A stretch of DNA of 64,000 nucleotides from assembly GCA_944548615.1 (NCBI GenBank), contig OX155961.1:23713620-23777619 (forward strand), written 5' to 3'. A program made the translations under genes and the position numbers. Shown piece after piece: positions 1 through 10,555 of this stretch (its first letter is position 1; each line of letters starts with the position of its first letter). Under the pieces are notes generated by a model that saw only the letters and a list, made by a program, of their open reading frames with translations, was not told the origin of the DNA and searched no databases. The stretch comes from Micropterix aruncella. Taxonomy: Eukaryota > Arthropoda > Insecta > Lepidoptera > Micropterigidae.

Positions 1-300
1 CATCGCCGAGAGCAAGAACGTAACACAAGATACAGGAAGTGTTGTGTGCACGGCGGATTTCAAAATCCATGTTCGCCAAACCCGCCGCCCCACCACCGTT
101 ATAATCTGGTAAGTTACAGTAGCAGTTTGCCGACTACCGGCAGAACAACGGGTGACGATTGTCAGCACTTCAGTCTACCCTGGATAACGGCGTTTGCAAC
201 ATCGCCAAAACGTCGGGTGCTAAAAATGTTACGCGGAATTTTCGTTTTACTATGTGAAAAAACCGCGATAATCTTCGATTTCAAACTGGATTTATTCCCA
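1..300 (+). repeat. Diverged Penelope-like element 3' end
   Basis: This stretch aligns, with many differences, to the 3' end of the better Penelope copy at 6497-6745. Shared landmarks in the same order are the GTGTTGTGTGCA block, the CACCACCGTTATAA block, the AGTCTACCCT block and the AACGTCGGGTGCT block. Only the tail after the endonuclease domain is present and no open frame is conserved. It continues past 265 into a segment (CCGCGATAATCTTCGATTTC) that also follows the tails at 26860 and 63525. It is an old dead fragment; the assignment rests on homology inside this window. Confidence 0.65.
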
Positions 301-431
301 CGCTGCATGGAACGATAACATGAGGCAGAATATTATATACTTACTGCGTCAATTGGCTTCCATTATATGAAATGCATTTTCCTCTATTCTCCAGACGGGA
401 GCGCCATTCCGGCGGATCGTTTATGGTCGCC

Positions 432-664
432 GTAGGAAAGGTGTGTGTCGGCGATCAGGCATCGACGCCTGGCTTGTCGGCCAATGTCGGTGATCGCGCA
501 CTGTCCCTCGGGTCCAGTGATTTATGGGCCGCCAGTAGTGCGGACGTCTAGTGTTGCCGCGACAGGGCCGCCCTAATCTCCGATTCTCTACCTAGCCACG
601 TCGAACATGCGACTCTCCACTGTTTGTGAGCAGTTAAATTCTCTGTGGATTTCGGGTTTTGTGC
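432..664. repeat. GC-rich dispersed repeat, segment shared with 27026-27262
   Basis: The segment is GC-rich against AT-rich surroundings and matches 27026-27262 in the same orientation. Shared blocks include GGCTTGTCGGCCA, GTCCCTCGGGT, AGTGATTTATG and GATTCTCTACCTA. No open reading frame is conserved. At 27026 the same segment is joined to another piece of the unclassified repeat also found at 25541-26315, 44356 and 57341, so it is probably one end of that larger element. The class is unknown. Confidence 0.5.
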
Positions 665-1011
665 GGCTGTGAAAATTTCATGTATATTGTTGAAGACGTT
701 TTAAAATTATACCGATTTAGAATACAGCGCCATGCATCATCATGGTTTAGCCACAGAAACTTGCACGACAAATCAAGGATCAACAGACAAGAAGCCAACA
801 AATTAAAAACACAAGGCAAGCTACTGGGTCAAATTATAATATTCCGATTGTAAAGTCTTCATTTGCCCAAAGACATTTTTACTTCCCTTGCGCCGAGATT
901 TTATAATAATTTAAATGAGAGTTATAAGAATGCAAACAACTTAAATTCATTCAAAATACTTATAAAGAAGTACCTGCTTGAAAGGGGTCCATTGTATGCT
1001 GTGTCTCAATC

Positions 1012-1053
1012 GCTCTCGCTAATAATTTTTTTTATTAAATTATTAGCGAGAGC
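1012..1053. repeat. Perfect 17-bp inverted repeat with 8-nt loop
   Basis: Bases 1012-1028 (GCTCTCGCTAATAATTT) are the exact reverse complement of 1037-1053, separated by a T-rich 8-base loop. It lies just after the LINE coding remnant. It could form a hairpin in RNA or a cruciform. No function is visible. Confidence 0.7.
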
Positions 1054-1116
1054 AAATAAGTTGTTTTATTAAATTATGTATTACTAACTATATCAAATCT
1101 CTTGTATTATTTGCTT

Positions 1117-1192
1117 ATGTATATATATATGTGTAGGTATGTATATATATATTTATGTATGTGTGTATGTATGTGTATGTATATATGTATAC
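1117..1192. repeat. TA/TG/TATG low-complexity tract
   Basis: Mixed runs of TATA, TGTG and GTATG units form an imperfect microsatellite in the LINE 3' untranslated region. Confidence 0.8.
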
Positions 1193-1442
1193 ATTCTTAT
1201 GTATTATGCAATGCAACATAAGTTCATAATATCAAAAGAGTCAGCTCGTCGATACCATTAAACAAAAACCAGCATCCCTAGATACGGGTCTCTGAACCTA
1301 GTTAGGAATGCGCATAAACATTTTCACCATAGGATGTGCTCAATCTCTCCCAACTCAACCATATTATGTTAATGGTGTGTATATGACATATTTAACGTTA
1401 TTGTAAATTAATAAATAAAATAAATAAAATAAAATAAAGTAA

Positions 1443-2066
1443 GTTCGTTCGTTCGTTAACGTGCCCGGGCGAATTCAGGACACGTCTTTCCAAACATGTG
1501 CGGCCTGCATGTCCTTGTCATTTGCTTCTTGTAGATCCTGGTGTGTGATGGAGGTTGACAGTCGCGGGCAGGATCAGAGGTGGTCTTCATTATCCATTGT
1601 TCCACAGATGCATATTTGGGGTTTCGGCAACTTGTCACACCCATCCTCAGTCTGTTCAGACTACGCCAGGTAATGAAGGGGAGATAGGACCCCAGTGCTA
1701 TCTGTTCCTTAACATACGTGCCAAGTAAATCCCTCCATTGAGTTATGCGATTCGATGATTTACTGCCATGGAAAGTTTGTCTTCCGCTCATGAATGACTT
1801 TCGCGATTTGACGCGATTGTAGTTTGGTTCTTGTCCGTGCAGTGGGTGTCTTGGGTTATCTATCACCTTTAGGAGTTCTGAATCAGCCAGGACATCACGA
1901 CGAATTACAAAGGGGCGATGCCGATCATCGAATAAAGCTTTTCGACGGGAGTAGGTTTAAGGTAGCGGAGACAATTCTTGTTGAATCGTTCAAAGCAGTG
2001 CCGACCATTTTTTCGTGTGTTGAATTACTCTATTCTGGAGCGGCATATTCCGCAGAGGAGATGTGA
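1443..2066 (-). pseudogene. LINE reverse transcriptase C-terminal remnant, inserted between AAGTAAG repeats
   Basis: Read on the minus strand, the upper part (about 2060-1860) gives fragments such as SAEYAAPEYSNSTHEK and LNDSTRIVSATL, and the lower part (about 1700-1640) gives WRSLNRLRMGV. These resemble the C-terminal region of insect LINE proteins that follows the reverse transcriptase core. Stops and frameshifts interrupt it. The 3' side ends in a short CGAA-type tail at 1443-1459. AAGTAAG stands on both sides (about 1437 and 2069), and 24250-24256 reads straight across the same sequence without the insert, so a retrotransposition target duplication is plausible. Confidence 0.55.
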
Positions 2067-2170
2067 AATTAAGTAAGTAAATTGTAAGTAAAACCAATTG
2101 ATTTAAAACTGATAAAGTATTTAAAACTTATGCCCATTAACACTTTAACAACAGCCGATTTTTATTTAGA

Positions 2171-2310
2171 AATTCGCGCGCTCCGAGCCCGGCCCCCCCA
2201 CCACCGTTATAACCTACGCAACCGGCAAACCCGCAAAACATCGGATTGACAGCTCTTTCAGTCTACTTTGGACAACGGCGGCTGCAACGTCACCGAAACG
2301 TCGGGTGCAG
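2171..2310 (+). repeat. Penelope-like 3' tail fragment
   Basis: The segment carries the standard order of tail blocks seen at 6541-6700: GCGCTCCGAGCCCGGCC, CACCACCGTTATAACC, ACAGCTCTTTCAGTCTAC, ACAACGGCGGCTGCAACGTC and CCGAAACGTCGGGTGC. It stops at GGGTGC, where a GC-rich repeat is attached. The region from 2070 is collinear with 24250-24500. Confidence 0.75.
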
Positions 2311-2562
2311 GCCGGGCAAAGGCCGCCGTGGTCCGCGATAGATTCGGTAGACACCGTATCACCGCTACGTAAGGGAGAGAACCGCGCAAGCGACCACGAG
2401 CCAGTAACCAGTTGAGAGACCGAAGTAATCTGGTTGCAACTGGAAGTAAGGGCGCGAATGTCGGCCTGCTGGGGGATTAACCTGATTATCTCGCGATAAG
2501 GCGTTGGCTTCTTCAGGGACGAGTGACTAGACAGTGGATTATAAATAGGATAGAAAAGAAAA
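2311..2562 (-). repeat. GC-rich unclassified repeat, 3' part
   Basis: This matches 26093-26330 almost base for base. Shared blocks include GGCCGCCGTGGTCCGCGATA, ACCGCTACGTAAGGGAGAG and ATTATAAATAGGATAGAAAA. A plus-strand relative lies at 57480-57760. The orientation is given relative to 57341-58015. It joins a Penelope endonuclease fragment at the same breakpoint as at 26330, so the join is older than the split of the two copies. Confidence 0.65.
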
Positions 2563-2818
2563 ACGGCCCATAGTCACGCGACCGACAGAACACATTAAAG
2601 CTGTTAAAAACGTTCAGCGAGAAAAATCGGTGATCTGCGAACATATATTGGATAGCGGAAGTAACCACTGGATGCAGTTTCAAAATTCCATTGTGCTATC
2701 CAAAGAACAATTCTACTTTCCTCGCATGATTCGGGAAGCCATTGTAATAAGAAGAACCCCGAACTTCAATAGAGACGACGGTTACAAACTCTCTTCTACG
2801 TGGAACCCTTTTCTTAAA
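2563..2818 (+). pseudogene. Penelope-like GIY-YIG endonuclease fragment
   Basis: An open stretch encodes the middle and end of the Penelope endonuclease domain: TEHIKAVKNVQREKS, then HILDSGSNHWMQFQN, then EQFYFPRMIREA and SSTWNPFLK. It matches residues of the intact arm frame at 5934-6641. The GIY-YIG motif itself is missing on the 5' side and the tail is cut at 2818, where sequence continues as an inverted Penelope tail. It cannot be functional. Confidence 0.75.
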
Positions 2819-3691
2819 ATTATAAATAGGATAGAAAACGAATTTACCGCGTGAAATTTGTAGGACCCGACGTTTCGGTGACGTTGCAGCCGCCGTTGTC
2901 TAGGGTAGACTAAAGAGCTGTCAGTCCGTTGTTTTGCGGGTAGGCCGAAAAACCGCTGCCGCCACTGCGTAGGTTATAACGGTGGTGGGGTCCGGGCTCG
3001 GAGCGCGGGAATTTTTAAAATCCGTCTTGCACACAACACTCACTGTATCCTGTTTTACGTCTTTGCGTTCGGCGTTCGGCGGCGGGAACATTTTAAGAAG
3101 AGGGTTCCACGTAGAAGAGAGTTTGTAGCCGTAATCTCTATTGAAGTTCGGAGTTCTTCTTATTTCAATGGCTTCCCGGATCATGCGAGGAAAGTAGAAT
3201 TGTTCCTTGGATAGAACAATGGGATTTTGAAACTGCATCCAGTGGTTACTTCCGCTATCCAATATATGTTCGCAGATCGCCGATTTTTCTCGCTGAACGT
3301 TTTTAACAGCTTTGATGTGTTCTGTCAGTCGCGTGGCTATGGGCCGTTTCGTTTGTCCAACGTAGGCTAGACCGCAGCTGCATTCGACTTTATACACACC
3401 CGGGGTTTGCAGTGGTATTACATCCTTTACAGACCTCAAAAATCGAGCTATATTTTGGGTCGGTTTGAAGATCGTTTTTATATCGAATCTGTTTAGCATC
3501 TTACTTATTCCATCAGTCACGCCCTTGACGTATGGTAAGAATGCTCTTGATCTGCTCGGTTTTTGAGTTTCGTCCGTATTAGATCGTGTCACGATAATAA
3601 TGCTCCATTGAGACCGATTGTGAGCCAAATCGACAGCCCCACATATCCTCTGTCAAAACACTTGGCTGGTGTCCTCCAACCGCTTACGGGC
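2819..3691 (-). repeat. Left arm of large Penelope inverted repeat
   Basis: This 873-bp segment is the reverse complement of 5871-6743 at very high identity. Only a few substitutions and a single-base difference in a C run were seen. Read on the minus strand it runs from the start of the reverse transcriptase (inverted) through the linker and endonuclease to the tail ending AGGATAGAAAACGAATT at 2828-2844. The central 2179 bp hold the forward reverse transcriptase fragment and a spacer. Confidence 0.85.
2921..3628 (-). pseudogene. Penelope-like linker and GIY-YIG endonuclease, left arm
   Basis: The frame reads 235 codons on the minus strand. After about 20 residues of antisense reverse transcriptase sequence, the linker ([15 protein letters not shown]) is followed by the GIY-YIG nuclease core: GVYKVECSCGLAYVGQTKR (residues about 77-95), the TRLTEH helix, a CEHILDSGSNH segment and the conserved NFNRDYGYKLSSTW end. 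In Penelope elements this nuclease cuts target DNA for integration. The C-terminus is shifted relative to the right arm by a C-run difference near 2985-2995 and reads PDPTTVITYA. The antisense start and the missing reverse transcriptase in cis make an intact protein impossible. Confidence 0.8.
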
Positions 3692-4543
3692 AAAACGACG
3701 TCTTACGTGAAAGACTCGCGACAATTCGTAAGCATTATTAGAAGCTTAAAACTGGCCGAAGACGAAATAATGGTGAGCTTTGACGTCGAATCTTTATTTA
3801 CGAATTTGCCCATTTCGGAGTGTCTTACGGTGGTGAGAGATAAACTAAGGTCTGAGGACCTCCCTATTAGCTACGCCGACATGCTTCAACATTGCCTGAC
3901 ATCCTGCTACTTTCTATGGAACGGCGATTATTACAAACAAATCGACGGAGTAGCAATGGGATGCCCCGTATCGCCGATAGTTAGTGACCTATATATGGAA
4001 TATTTTGAGGAATTAGCCATAAAAACCTCCAAAATTAAACCCATTCTCTGGCTTCGCTACGTGGATGATACCTTCTGCATCCTGAAAGGCAACATTCAAA
4101 CGGTGAAAGAATTCCTGGGTCATCTAAACTCCATACACCCAAAAATCAGTTTCACCTATGAAGTAGAGAAGGACGGCTCCTTACCATTTTTGGATGTCAA
4201 AGTGACGAGGAGAAGTGACAATACTCTCGGACATACGGTATATCGGAAGCCCACACATACGGACAGATATTTGCATGCAAGCTCACACCATCATCCCTAC
4301 CATCTACGTTCAGTGCAAACGTCGCTCGTGAATCGAGCACGCGATCTATGCGACACTGAGCATTTTCCGAAGGAGATGGAACATGTCAATGATGTCCTTA
4401 GGAAAAATGGATACGGAAAATATCACGAGACACGCACACGATCTAATACGGACGAAACTCAAAAACCGAGCAGATCAAGAGTGCCCCCTAGGTGCAGCAG
4501 CCATTTCATTGTGAAACTTAGAACGGGCTATATAACTGATTGA
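3592..4543 (+). pseudogene. Penelope-like reverse transcriptase fragment
   Basis: The open frame at 3563-4543 (326 codons) carries Penelope-type reverse transcriptase motifs: LRPIVS (residues 16-21), motif [12 protein letters not shown] (73-83), motif [12 protein letters not shown] (128-138), the catalytic YVDD (166-169) and [10 protein letters not shown] (207-216). The first 12 residues are antisense to a linker and are not part of the domain. The protein is far shorter than a full Penelope product: the N-terminal region is missing, and the endonuclease is cut off at 4485 just after the linker ([15 protein letters not shown]). The last 20 residues come from foreign sequence. The active site is intact, but the fragment is truncated at both ends. 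Confidence 0.85.
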
Positions 4544-5029
4544 GTATACAAAATTTCGTGTCTGTGCTGTTGACCGTTGAGGGGTCCCCTCGTCGAGAGC
4601 CAACCTTGGGTGCAGCAGACATGGTATGGTGAAAAATAGAACGGGGTTGACCAATTAGGAGTCCCCTAGTCGGGAGCCAACCCAGGGTGTAGATTCAGGT
4701 CATGCTTACAATTAAAAAATGCATTGTCATCCGAATTAAACCAACATGTAAATTTTCAACTTCATATAATAATATTTGAGGAGTTCCCTCAATTCCTCAT
4801 GGATATCATCGTCAGAGAAGGATTTTGATAAAAATCCCTTTCAATGATAAAAATCTGTAAGTATACCCTTTCAAAAAAAAAAAAACCAAATCGTCCCATA
4901 AATGTAGTAGAGCTTGATAATGCCTACAAAAAGTCAGCGACAGCTATATCTAACTTGTATATTTAAGTTACAAAAAGTAGTATTTTATATTAAAAAAATA
5001 ATTTAAATTGTCATGTTTATTAAACTTAT
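4486..5029. other. Spacer inside the Penelope palindrome, with degenerate tandem units
   Basis: Sequence foreign to the Penelope element begins at 4486. Three degenerate units recur near 4490-4535, 4572-4640 and 4659-4695, with blocks such as GGGTGCAGCAG, AGAACGGG and GTCCCCT.GTCG.GAGCCAACC. The rest is AT-rich and I see no gene in it. Confidence 0.5.
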
Positions 5030-5388
5030 ATGGTCATGTTTATTTGTCATATTATCAACAATTATGAATTCTTATCAAAATAGGTAAATTTATCGTCTCA
5101 AGTGTTTAAAACAAAAGACTTTTCCGTTTTACTGCATATAATTTCCCTTTCACTGCATAAATGGTTAAAGATATAAGGCACTCACAAGTGAGACACTCAC
5201 GAGAAGACACTCACAAATAACGGTAATATAGTCAAATTGGCCTGCAAATACATACATACATATGCAGTAAAAATATAACCTTTTGGCAGTCAAGAAATAA
5301 ATCATAGCACTCAGTACTAACCGAACCACACTCATAATTTCATCACAAGTAAAAAGTTTTACCGCCCAACGAAGTGGGCACGGGTCAG
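5030..5388 (-). repeat. Dispersed repeat, CTGACCCGTGCCCACTTCG family
   Basis: The reverse complement aligns to 20051-20392 and 40313-40654 over the whole length with scattered differences. The end CTGACCCGTGCCCACTTCGT is sharp in all three. The units contain several GTGAGTGTCTT motifs in a row and no protein frame is shared. It is probably a non-autonomous mobile element of unknown class. Confidence 0.7.
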
Positions 5389-5870
5389 GTAGTATTGAAT
5401 ATGACAATTACAACCATGACAACTATCGCGAAAGTTATGTTTTTAATAATTATTTTTTTAGCATTTAATTTTGTAACGCATCCAAGTGTAGGAATGCCTA
5501 TCTACTGGGGTAGTTGATTGTATTGTATAATGACTGAGTTCTGAAGAAACAAACATTAAAAAAAAATGATACTACCAAATTGATAACATCCTCCTTTTTT
5601 TGAATTGAAATACGAGTGCACTTCTAATACACTCACGTTAATCAAAATGCAATGAAAATTCAGTAGTCTAATTGTAAGCTCTAGTTGTAAGTTGAGATAA
5701 GTTGTGTTAAATTAGAAGTGAGAAAAAGTGGTTACCCACTTTGGCTAGTGGGAAATGCAAACAGTGGACGAAAGTATCGAAATCTTTAGTCTCGGACATT
5801 GCCTAAAAAAAAGAAACAAGAAAAAATCGGTTGTGTCACCCTAAGACTTTCCTGACAAGTAAACAACCCC
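5389..5870. other. AT-rich spacer, no gene seen
   Basis: I see no coding sequence. Bases 5833-5852 carry, on the minus strand, a 20-base motif (GGAAAGTCTTAGGGTGACAC) that recurs with one change at 8993, 30010 and 46678 and may mark a transposon end. The right palindrome arm begins at 5871. Confidence 0.5.
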
Positions 5871-6743
5871 GCCCGTAAGCGGTTGGAGGACACCAGCCAA
5901 GTGTTTTGACAGAGGATATGTGGGGCTGTCGATTTGGCTCACAATCGGTCTCAATGGAGCATTATTATCGTGACACGATCTAATACGGACGAAACTCAAA
6001 AACCGAGCAGATCAAGAGCATTCTTACCATACGTCAAGGGCGTGACTGATGGAATAAGTAAGATGCTAAACAGATTCGATATAAAAACGATCTTCAAACC
6101 GACCCAAAATATAGCTCGATTTTTGAGGCCTGTAAAGGATGTAATACCACTGCAAACCCCGGGTGTGTATAAAGTCGAATGCAGCTGCGGTCTAGCCTAC
6201 GTTGGACAAACGAAACGGCCCATAGCCACGCGACTGACAGAACACATCAAAGCTGTTAAAAACGTTCAGCGAGAAAAATCGGCGATCTGCGAACATATAT
6301 TGGATAGCGGAAGTAACCACTGGATGCAGTTTCAAAATCCCATTGTTCTATCCAAGGAACAATTCTACTTTCCTCGCATGATCCGGGAAGCCATTGAAAT
6401 AAGAAGAACTCCGAACTTCAATAGAGATGACGGCTACAAACTCTCTTCTACGTGGAACCCTCTTCTTAAAATGTTCCCGCCGCCGAACGCCGAACGCAAA
6501 GACGTAAAACAGGATACAGTGAGTGTTGTGTGCAAGACGGATTTTAAAAATTCCCGCGCTCCGAGCCCGGCCCCCCACCACCGTTATAACCTACGCAGTG
6601 GCGGCAGCGGTTTGCAGCCTACCCGCAAAACAACGGACTGACAGCTCTTTAGTCTACCCTAGACAACGGCGGCTGCAACGTCACCGAAACGTCGGGTCCT
6701 ACAAATTTCACGCGGTAAATTCGTTTTCTATCCTATTTATAAT
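5871..6743 (+). repeat. Right arm of large Penelope inverted repeat
   Basis: It is the reverse complement of 2819-3691 and has the same length. Its first about 105 bp are the start of the reverse transcriptase in inverted orientation. This is joined at ACACGATCTAATACGG (5974-5989) to the forward linker and endonuclease, then to the element's tail ending at 6743. Confidence 0.85.
5934..6641 (+). pseudogene. Penelope-like linker and GIY-YIG endonuclease, right arm
   Basis: This 235-codon open frame is the best preserved copy of the endonuclease domain in the window. GVYKVECSCGLAYVGQ carries the GIY-YIG signature with the paired CSC cysteines, followed by TRLTEHIKA, the CEHILDSGSNHW region, FPRMIREAIEIRRTP and YKLSSTWNPLL. 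Known Penelope proteins have this domain C-terminal to the reverse transcriptase. Here it follows only an antisense reverse transcriptase stub, so the start at 5934 is an accident of the rearrangement. The domain itself has no stop or frameshift. Confidence 0.8.
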
Positions 6744-6785
6744 GAAATAAATACTCTAAATCAAATAAGTAAATGCTAAAAAAAT

Positions 6786-7475
6786 CGATATAAAACGATT
6801 TTCAAACCGACCCAAAGCATAGCTCGGTCTCTGAGACGTATAAATGATGTACCTAATACCACTGCAAACCCCGGATGTGTAGGTGGGTTGATATTGCACC
6901 ACCATAGCGACTGAACTGATAGAACACATCATCATGTTTAAAATCGGCAATCGCGAACACTTATTTAGATTACGGAACAAACCACTGGGTGTAGTTTTAC
7001 AATCCAATTGCTTGTTTTGTTTTGTTGTTACTATTTATTGTGAAATTTCCAGTGGGCGGGTTTATTACCTAGCATACGTCAATCTCTTACAACAAATCCT
7101 ACAATGAAGTTTGCGTATAACGTACATATGTGTAAGTGTTATAGGTTATAGGTTATCTCTAAGTGTTATAGGTTAGCTCTAAAATATTGCCTGCAGGCAA
7201 TAACCTCACCTTTTCTTAAGAATAAAACGTCTTTTAATTATTATTATTATTAAGTGTATATCTTGTTACTAAATTCGATGGACATAAATTATCCCATTTT
7301 TATCCCATCGGACCCTTATTTTATCCCATCGGAAATTCGAACCCAGAAGACATTGCCATCGGGTCGTGTGATTATTACCAAAAAACATTATTTTTCCCAT
7401 CACGATCCTAGAAGGGCTTGAAATAAGGAAAACCCCAAACTTTAATGGAGACTAAGGTTTGAAACCTTTTTGTAC
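6786..7475 (+). pseudogene. Old Penelope endonuclease remnant split by an insertion
   Basis: Bases 6786-7012 align to the linker and GIY-YIG part of the element at 6075-6340 (TTCAAACCGACCCAAA, ACCACTGCAAACCCC), with internal deletions. Bases 7390-7475 align to the next part (6375-6460: GAAATAAG.A.AAC.CC.AAC, TTAATGGAGA). The 377 bases in between do not belong to the element. Stops in every frame show long decay. Copy B has the same structure at 27936-28645. Confidence 0.65.
7013..7389 (-). mobile_element. SINE-like insertion in the Penelope remnant
   Basis: The insert interrupts the old Penelope endonuclease. On the minus strand it contains GGGTTCGAATTTCC, close to a polymerase III B box, near CCCGATGGCAATGTC, and ends with repeated ATCCCATC/GATGGGAT units. 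It also holds an 18-bp perfect palindrome (TATTGCCTGCAGGCAATA, 7185-7202) and a TTA run. I could not define target duplications, so the SINE assignment is tentative. Confidence 0.4.
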
Positions 7476-8508
<1,033 letters not shown>

Positions 8509-9775
8509 TCCGAGACGATTGATACAGTTTCGACTGAAGTTTCTCTGTGAGTGTGTATTCCTCCACGATAGCGTCTAATCACTCCATTCGATTGAACTGA
8601 AATTTGGTATGTAGGCATCATTTGGTTATCTCAAGAGTTAAAAAGATTTTAGTTTCAATCGGTCTACCTTTTTTATTTGTTATAATTGTATTTTCTTCGC
8701 CTAAAGTTGCGGGCGGCCAGTGACATCTGTTGACGAGTTCCTATGTCACTGCGCACTACTACCTATGAACCGCGGCTGCGGTTCGTGTCTTTCTTAGACA
8801 TCGACGTGCGCTTTCGAAGCTTTATCACTGGATTTCAGCTATTTCAGCTCGATTTTGCTCATTAAATTATGCTCATTATATGATTTTGCAGATTAAAATG
8901 AAATGTTATTTATGGTGATAAATACATTGCCAATATTGTTAACTAAGAGAACACATGTTCCAACAATCCTATGACAGTTACTTTGTGATTCTGGAAAGTC
9001 TTGGGGTGACACAAACGATTTCTTTGATATAGCACGTTTTGCAGTATCACCGACGATGTTCAACTTTCCGCTATCCCATTCTTTTTATCAGTAGCAAAAG
9101 CATACTAAATAAATAAATAAAAAGTGGCAGAAGACTTTTAAAATAACGTCCAAAAATAAAAACATGTTTAAAAAAACAATTTTTTGTATAGTTCTACATA
9201 CAGAGTTATCTCTTGAAAGGTTGGTCATGCATTCACTGGCACCTCGTAAATCTAGAAACTTAAAAATCGTGATGGATGACATTTCCTCTAAATATACATA
9301 TACCTATGTAGCTAAATAGTAGTCTAACCAAGAAGGGTTTTGTTATTTTTATCAAATAAAATAACGATATTTATAAGAAAGATTATTTTATTATAACATA
9401 ACAATTTATATTACATTAACTTTTTTACAATTTAAGACGAATACCGGAACTTATTTACCTAATTGAAGATATTGGTAGAGTCTTAAACTCTGACTTCGAA
9501 ACAATTGAAATTAGAGTACAAAGAATTATACATTCGTGTTTTCAATATAGGAATCCAAATATGATATTTTAAATTTTTCTAGGTATTATCATATTTTTTG
9601 AAGATATTGACAGCAACTATTGCAGGTGAGCATTAGCGTTTCTGTACTGACAGCATCTGAAAATAAACATATTATTTAACAATCACGTCACCTATAAGAA
9701 CAATATTTAAAAAAATATATAAACACGACTGCTGTTACAAAAAGCGAACCATTGAATTTATAATTATTATAATAG
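8509..9775. other. AT-rich DNA, no gene seen
   Basis: The stretch is collinear with 29562-30815 of copy B. It contains the recurrent motif GGAAAGTCTTGGGGTGACAC at 8993-9012. Copy B carries a short extra segment near 30158-30190. No protein-coding signal was seen. Confidence 0.5.
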
Positions 9776-10555
9776 CGATAATTTTGTAACGATTCGATCG
9801 CGGATCGAATCGATACAAAAAAGATTTGTGAAGCGATTAAATTTCACTTCTTTCACTAAGCTCAGCTCCTATGAGGAATCCTTAAAAGCCCACAAGTTAA
9901 TGTCATTAGAGAGCCGTAGAGTCTTGATCGATGCTGTATTCTTGCATGGGTTGGTAAATAATTCCATCGATGCGAACGCGATTATGGAGCGCATTGAATT
10001 TTATGTTCCTCCCCGCCCTGTTCGATCACATCGACTATTTCATCTCCCTGTGGTGAAAACCAACGCATCTCAAAATGCATTACTATACAGAGCGTGTCAT
10101 AGATATAATACAGACTTTTTAAAGGTGGACATATTACACTCATCAAAAGCCTCTTATAAGAACTCAATAAAAAAAAATCTAGTCTATCTAGATGATCACA
10201 AAATATTTATACATATTATATTTCATTTAATTTAGTTCAAGGACATAATTTTATTTCAAGTATATTCATTATAATACCTATATATCATACCTAAAATTAA
10301 ATATAAATATATTTATATACATACATAATATATTTTTATCTATTTTGTCTCTTCTTTCACCTCACTTCCCATCCTGATTCCCCCCATTCTCAAGCGGAAA
10401 CAATATAAAATTATATTGCGTTCATTTTGTATACCTACTTTATATTCGGAATCACATTAATGGATTTTTGTCACTTTTAAATAGGTTTTTATTGCATTGT
10501 ATGTAGTTCTGTTTGGTTCCAGAATAATATACAATTAAAAAAATAAAATAAAATA
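9776..10555 (+). mobile_element. 5'-truncated LINE insertion, only in copy A
   Basis: The insert is absent from copy B, where the flanks join at about 30816-30826. Its 5' part encodes a LINE C-terminus in one open frame to 10235: RIESIQKRFVKRLNF, then SYEESLKAHKLMSLESRR, then FYVPPRPVRSHRLFHLP. The first segments correspond to the region after the reverse transcriptase core of the LINE at 22482. An untranslated part and an A-rich AAAATAAAATAAAATAG end follow. Both edges read ATAATAG/AAAATAG, fitting a short target duplication. The insert is 5'-truncated and therefore dead on arrival. Confidence 0.8.

Larger units (their letters stand above)
665..1442 (+). pseudogene. 5'-truncated LINE 3' end, decayed
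   Basis: Two short open stretches (659-853 and 863-1072) in different frames look like the end of a LINE reverse transcriptase protein: a basic block, then PKDIFTS, then NNLNSFKILIKKYLLE, the usual last alpha-helical segment of Jockey/CR1-group proteins. A 3' untranslated region follows and ends in an A-rich TAAAA/TAAATA tail at about 1408-1440. The frame change near 850 and the missing catalytic part show it is dead. The clade is uncertain. Confidence 0.55.

Noticed and set aside
1456..1866. 136-codon minus-strand frame as a host gene
   Set aside because: Its WRSLNRLRMGV segment and neighbours match the C-terminal part of LINE proteins in another frame; it is retrotransposon debris.
5165..5407. 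80-codon minus-strand frame
   Set aside because: It lies within the dispersed CTGACCCGTGCCC repeat and is not kept open in the related copies at 20051 and 40313.
6655..6745. Possible hammerhead ribozyme in the Penelope tail
   Set aside because: Penelope-like elements can carry hammerhead motifs, and a GAAAC followed by GTC is present in CCGAAACGTCGGG. But no CTGANGA core lies upstream at a usable distance on either strand in any of the tails. A covariance-model search would settle it.
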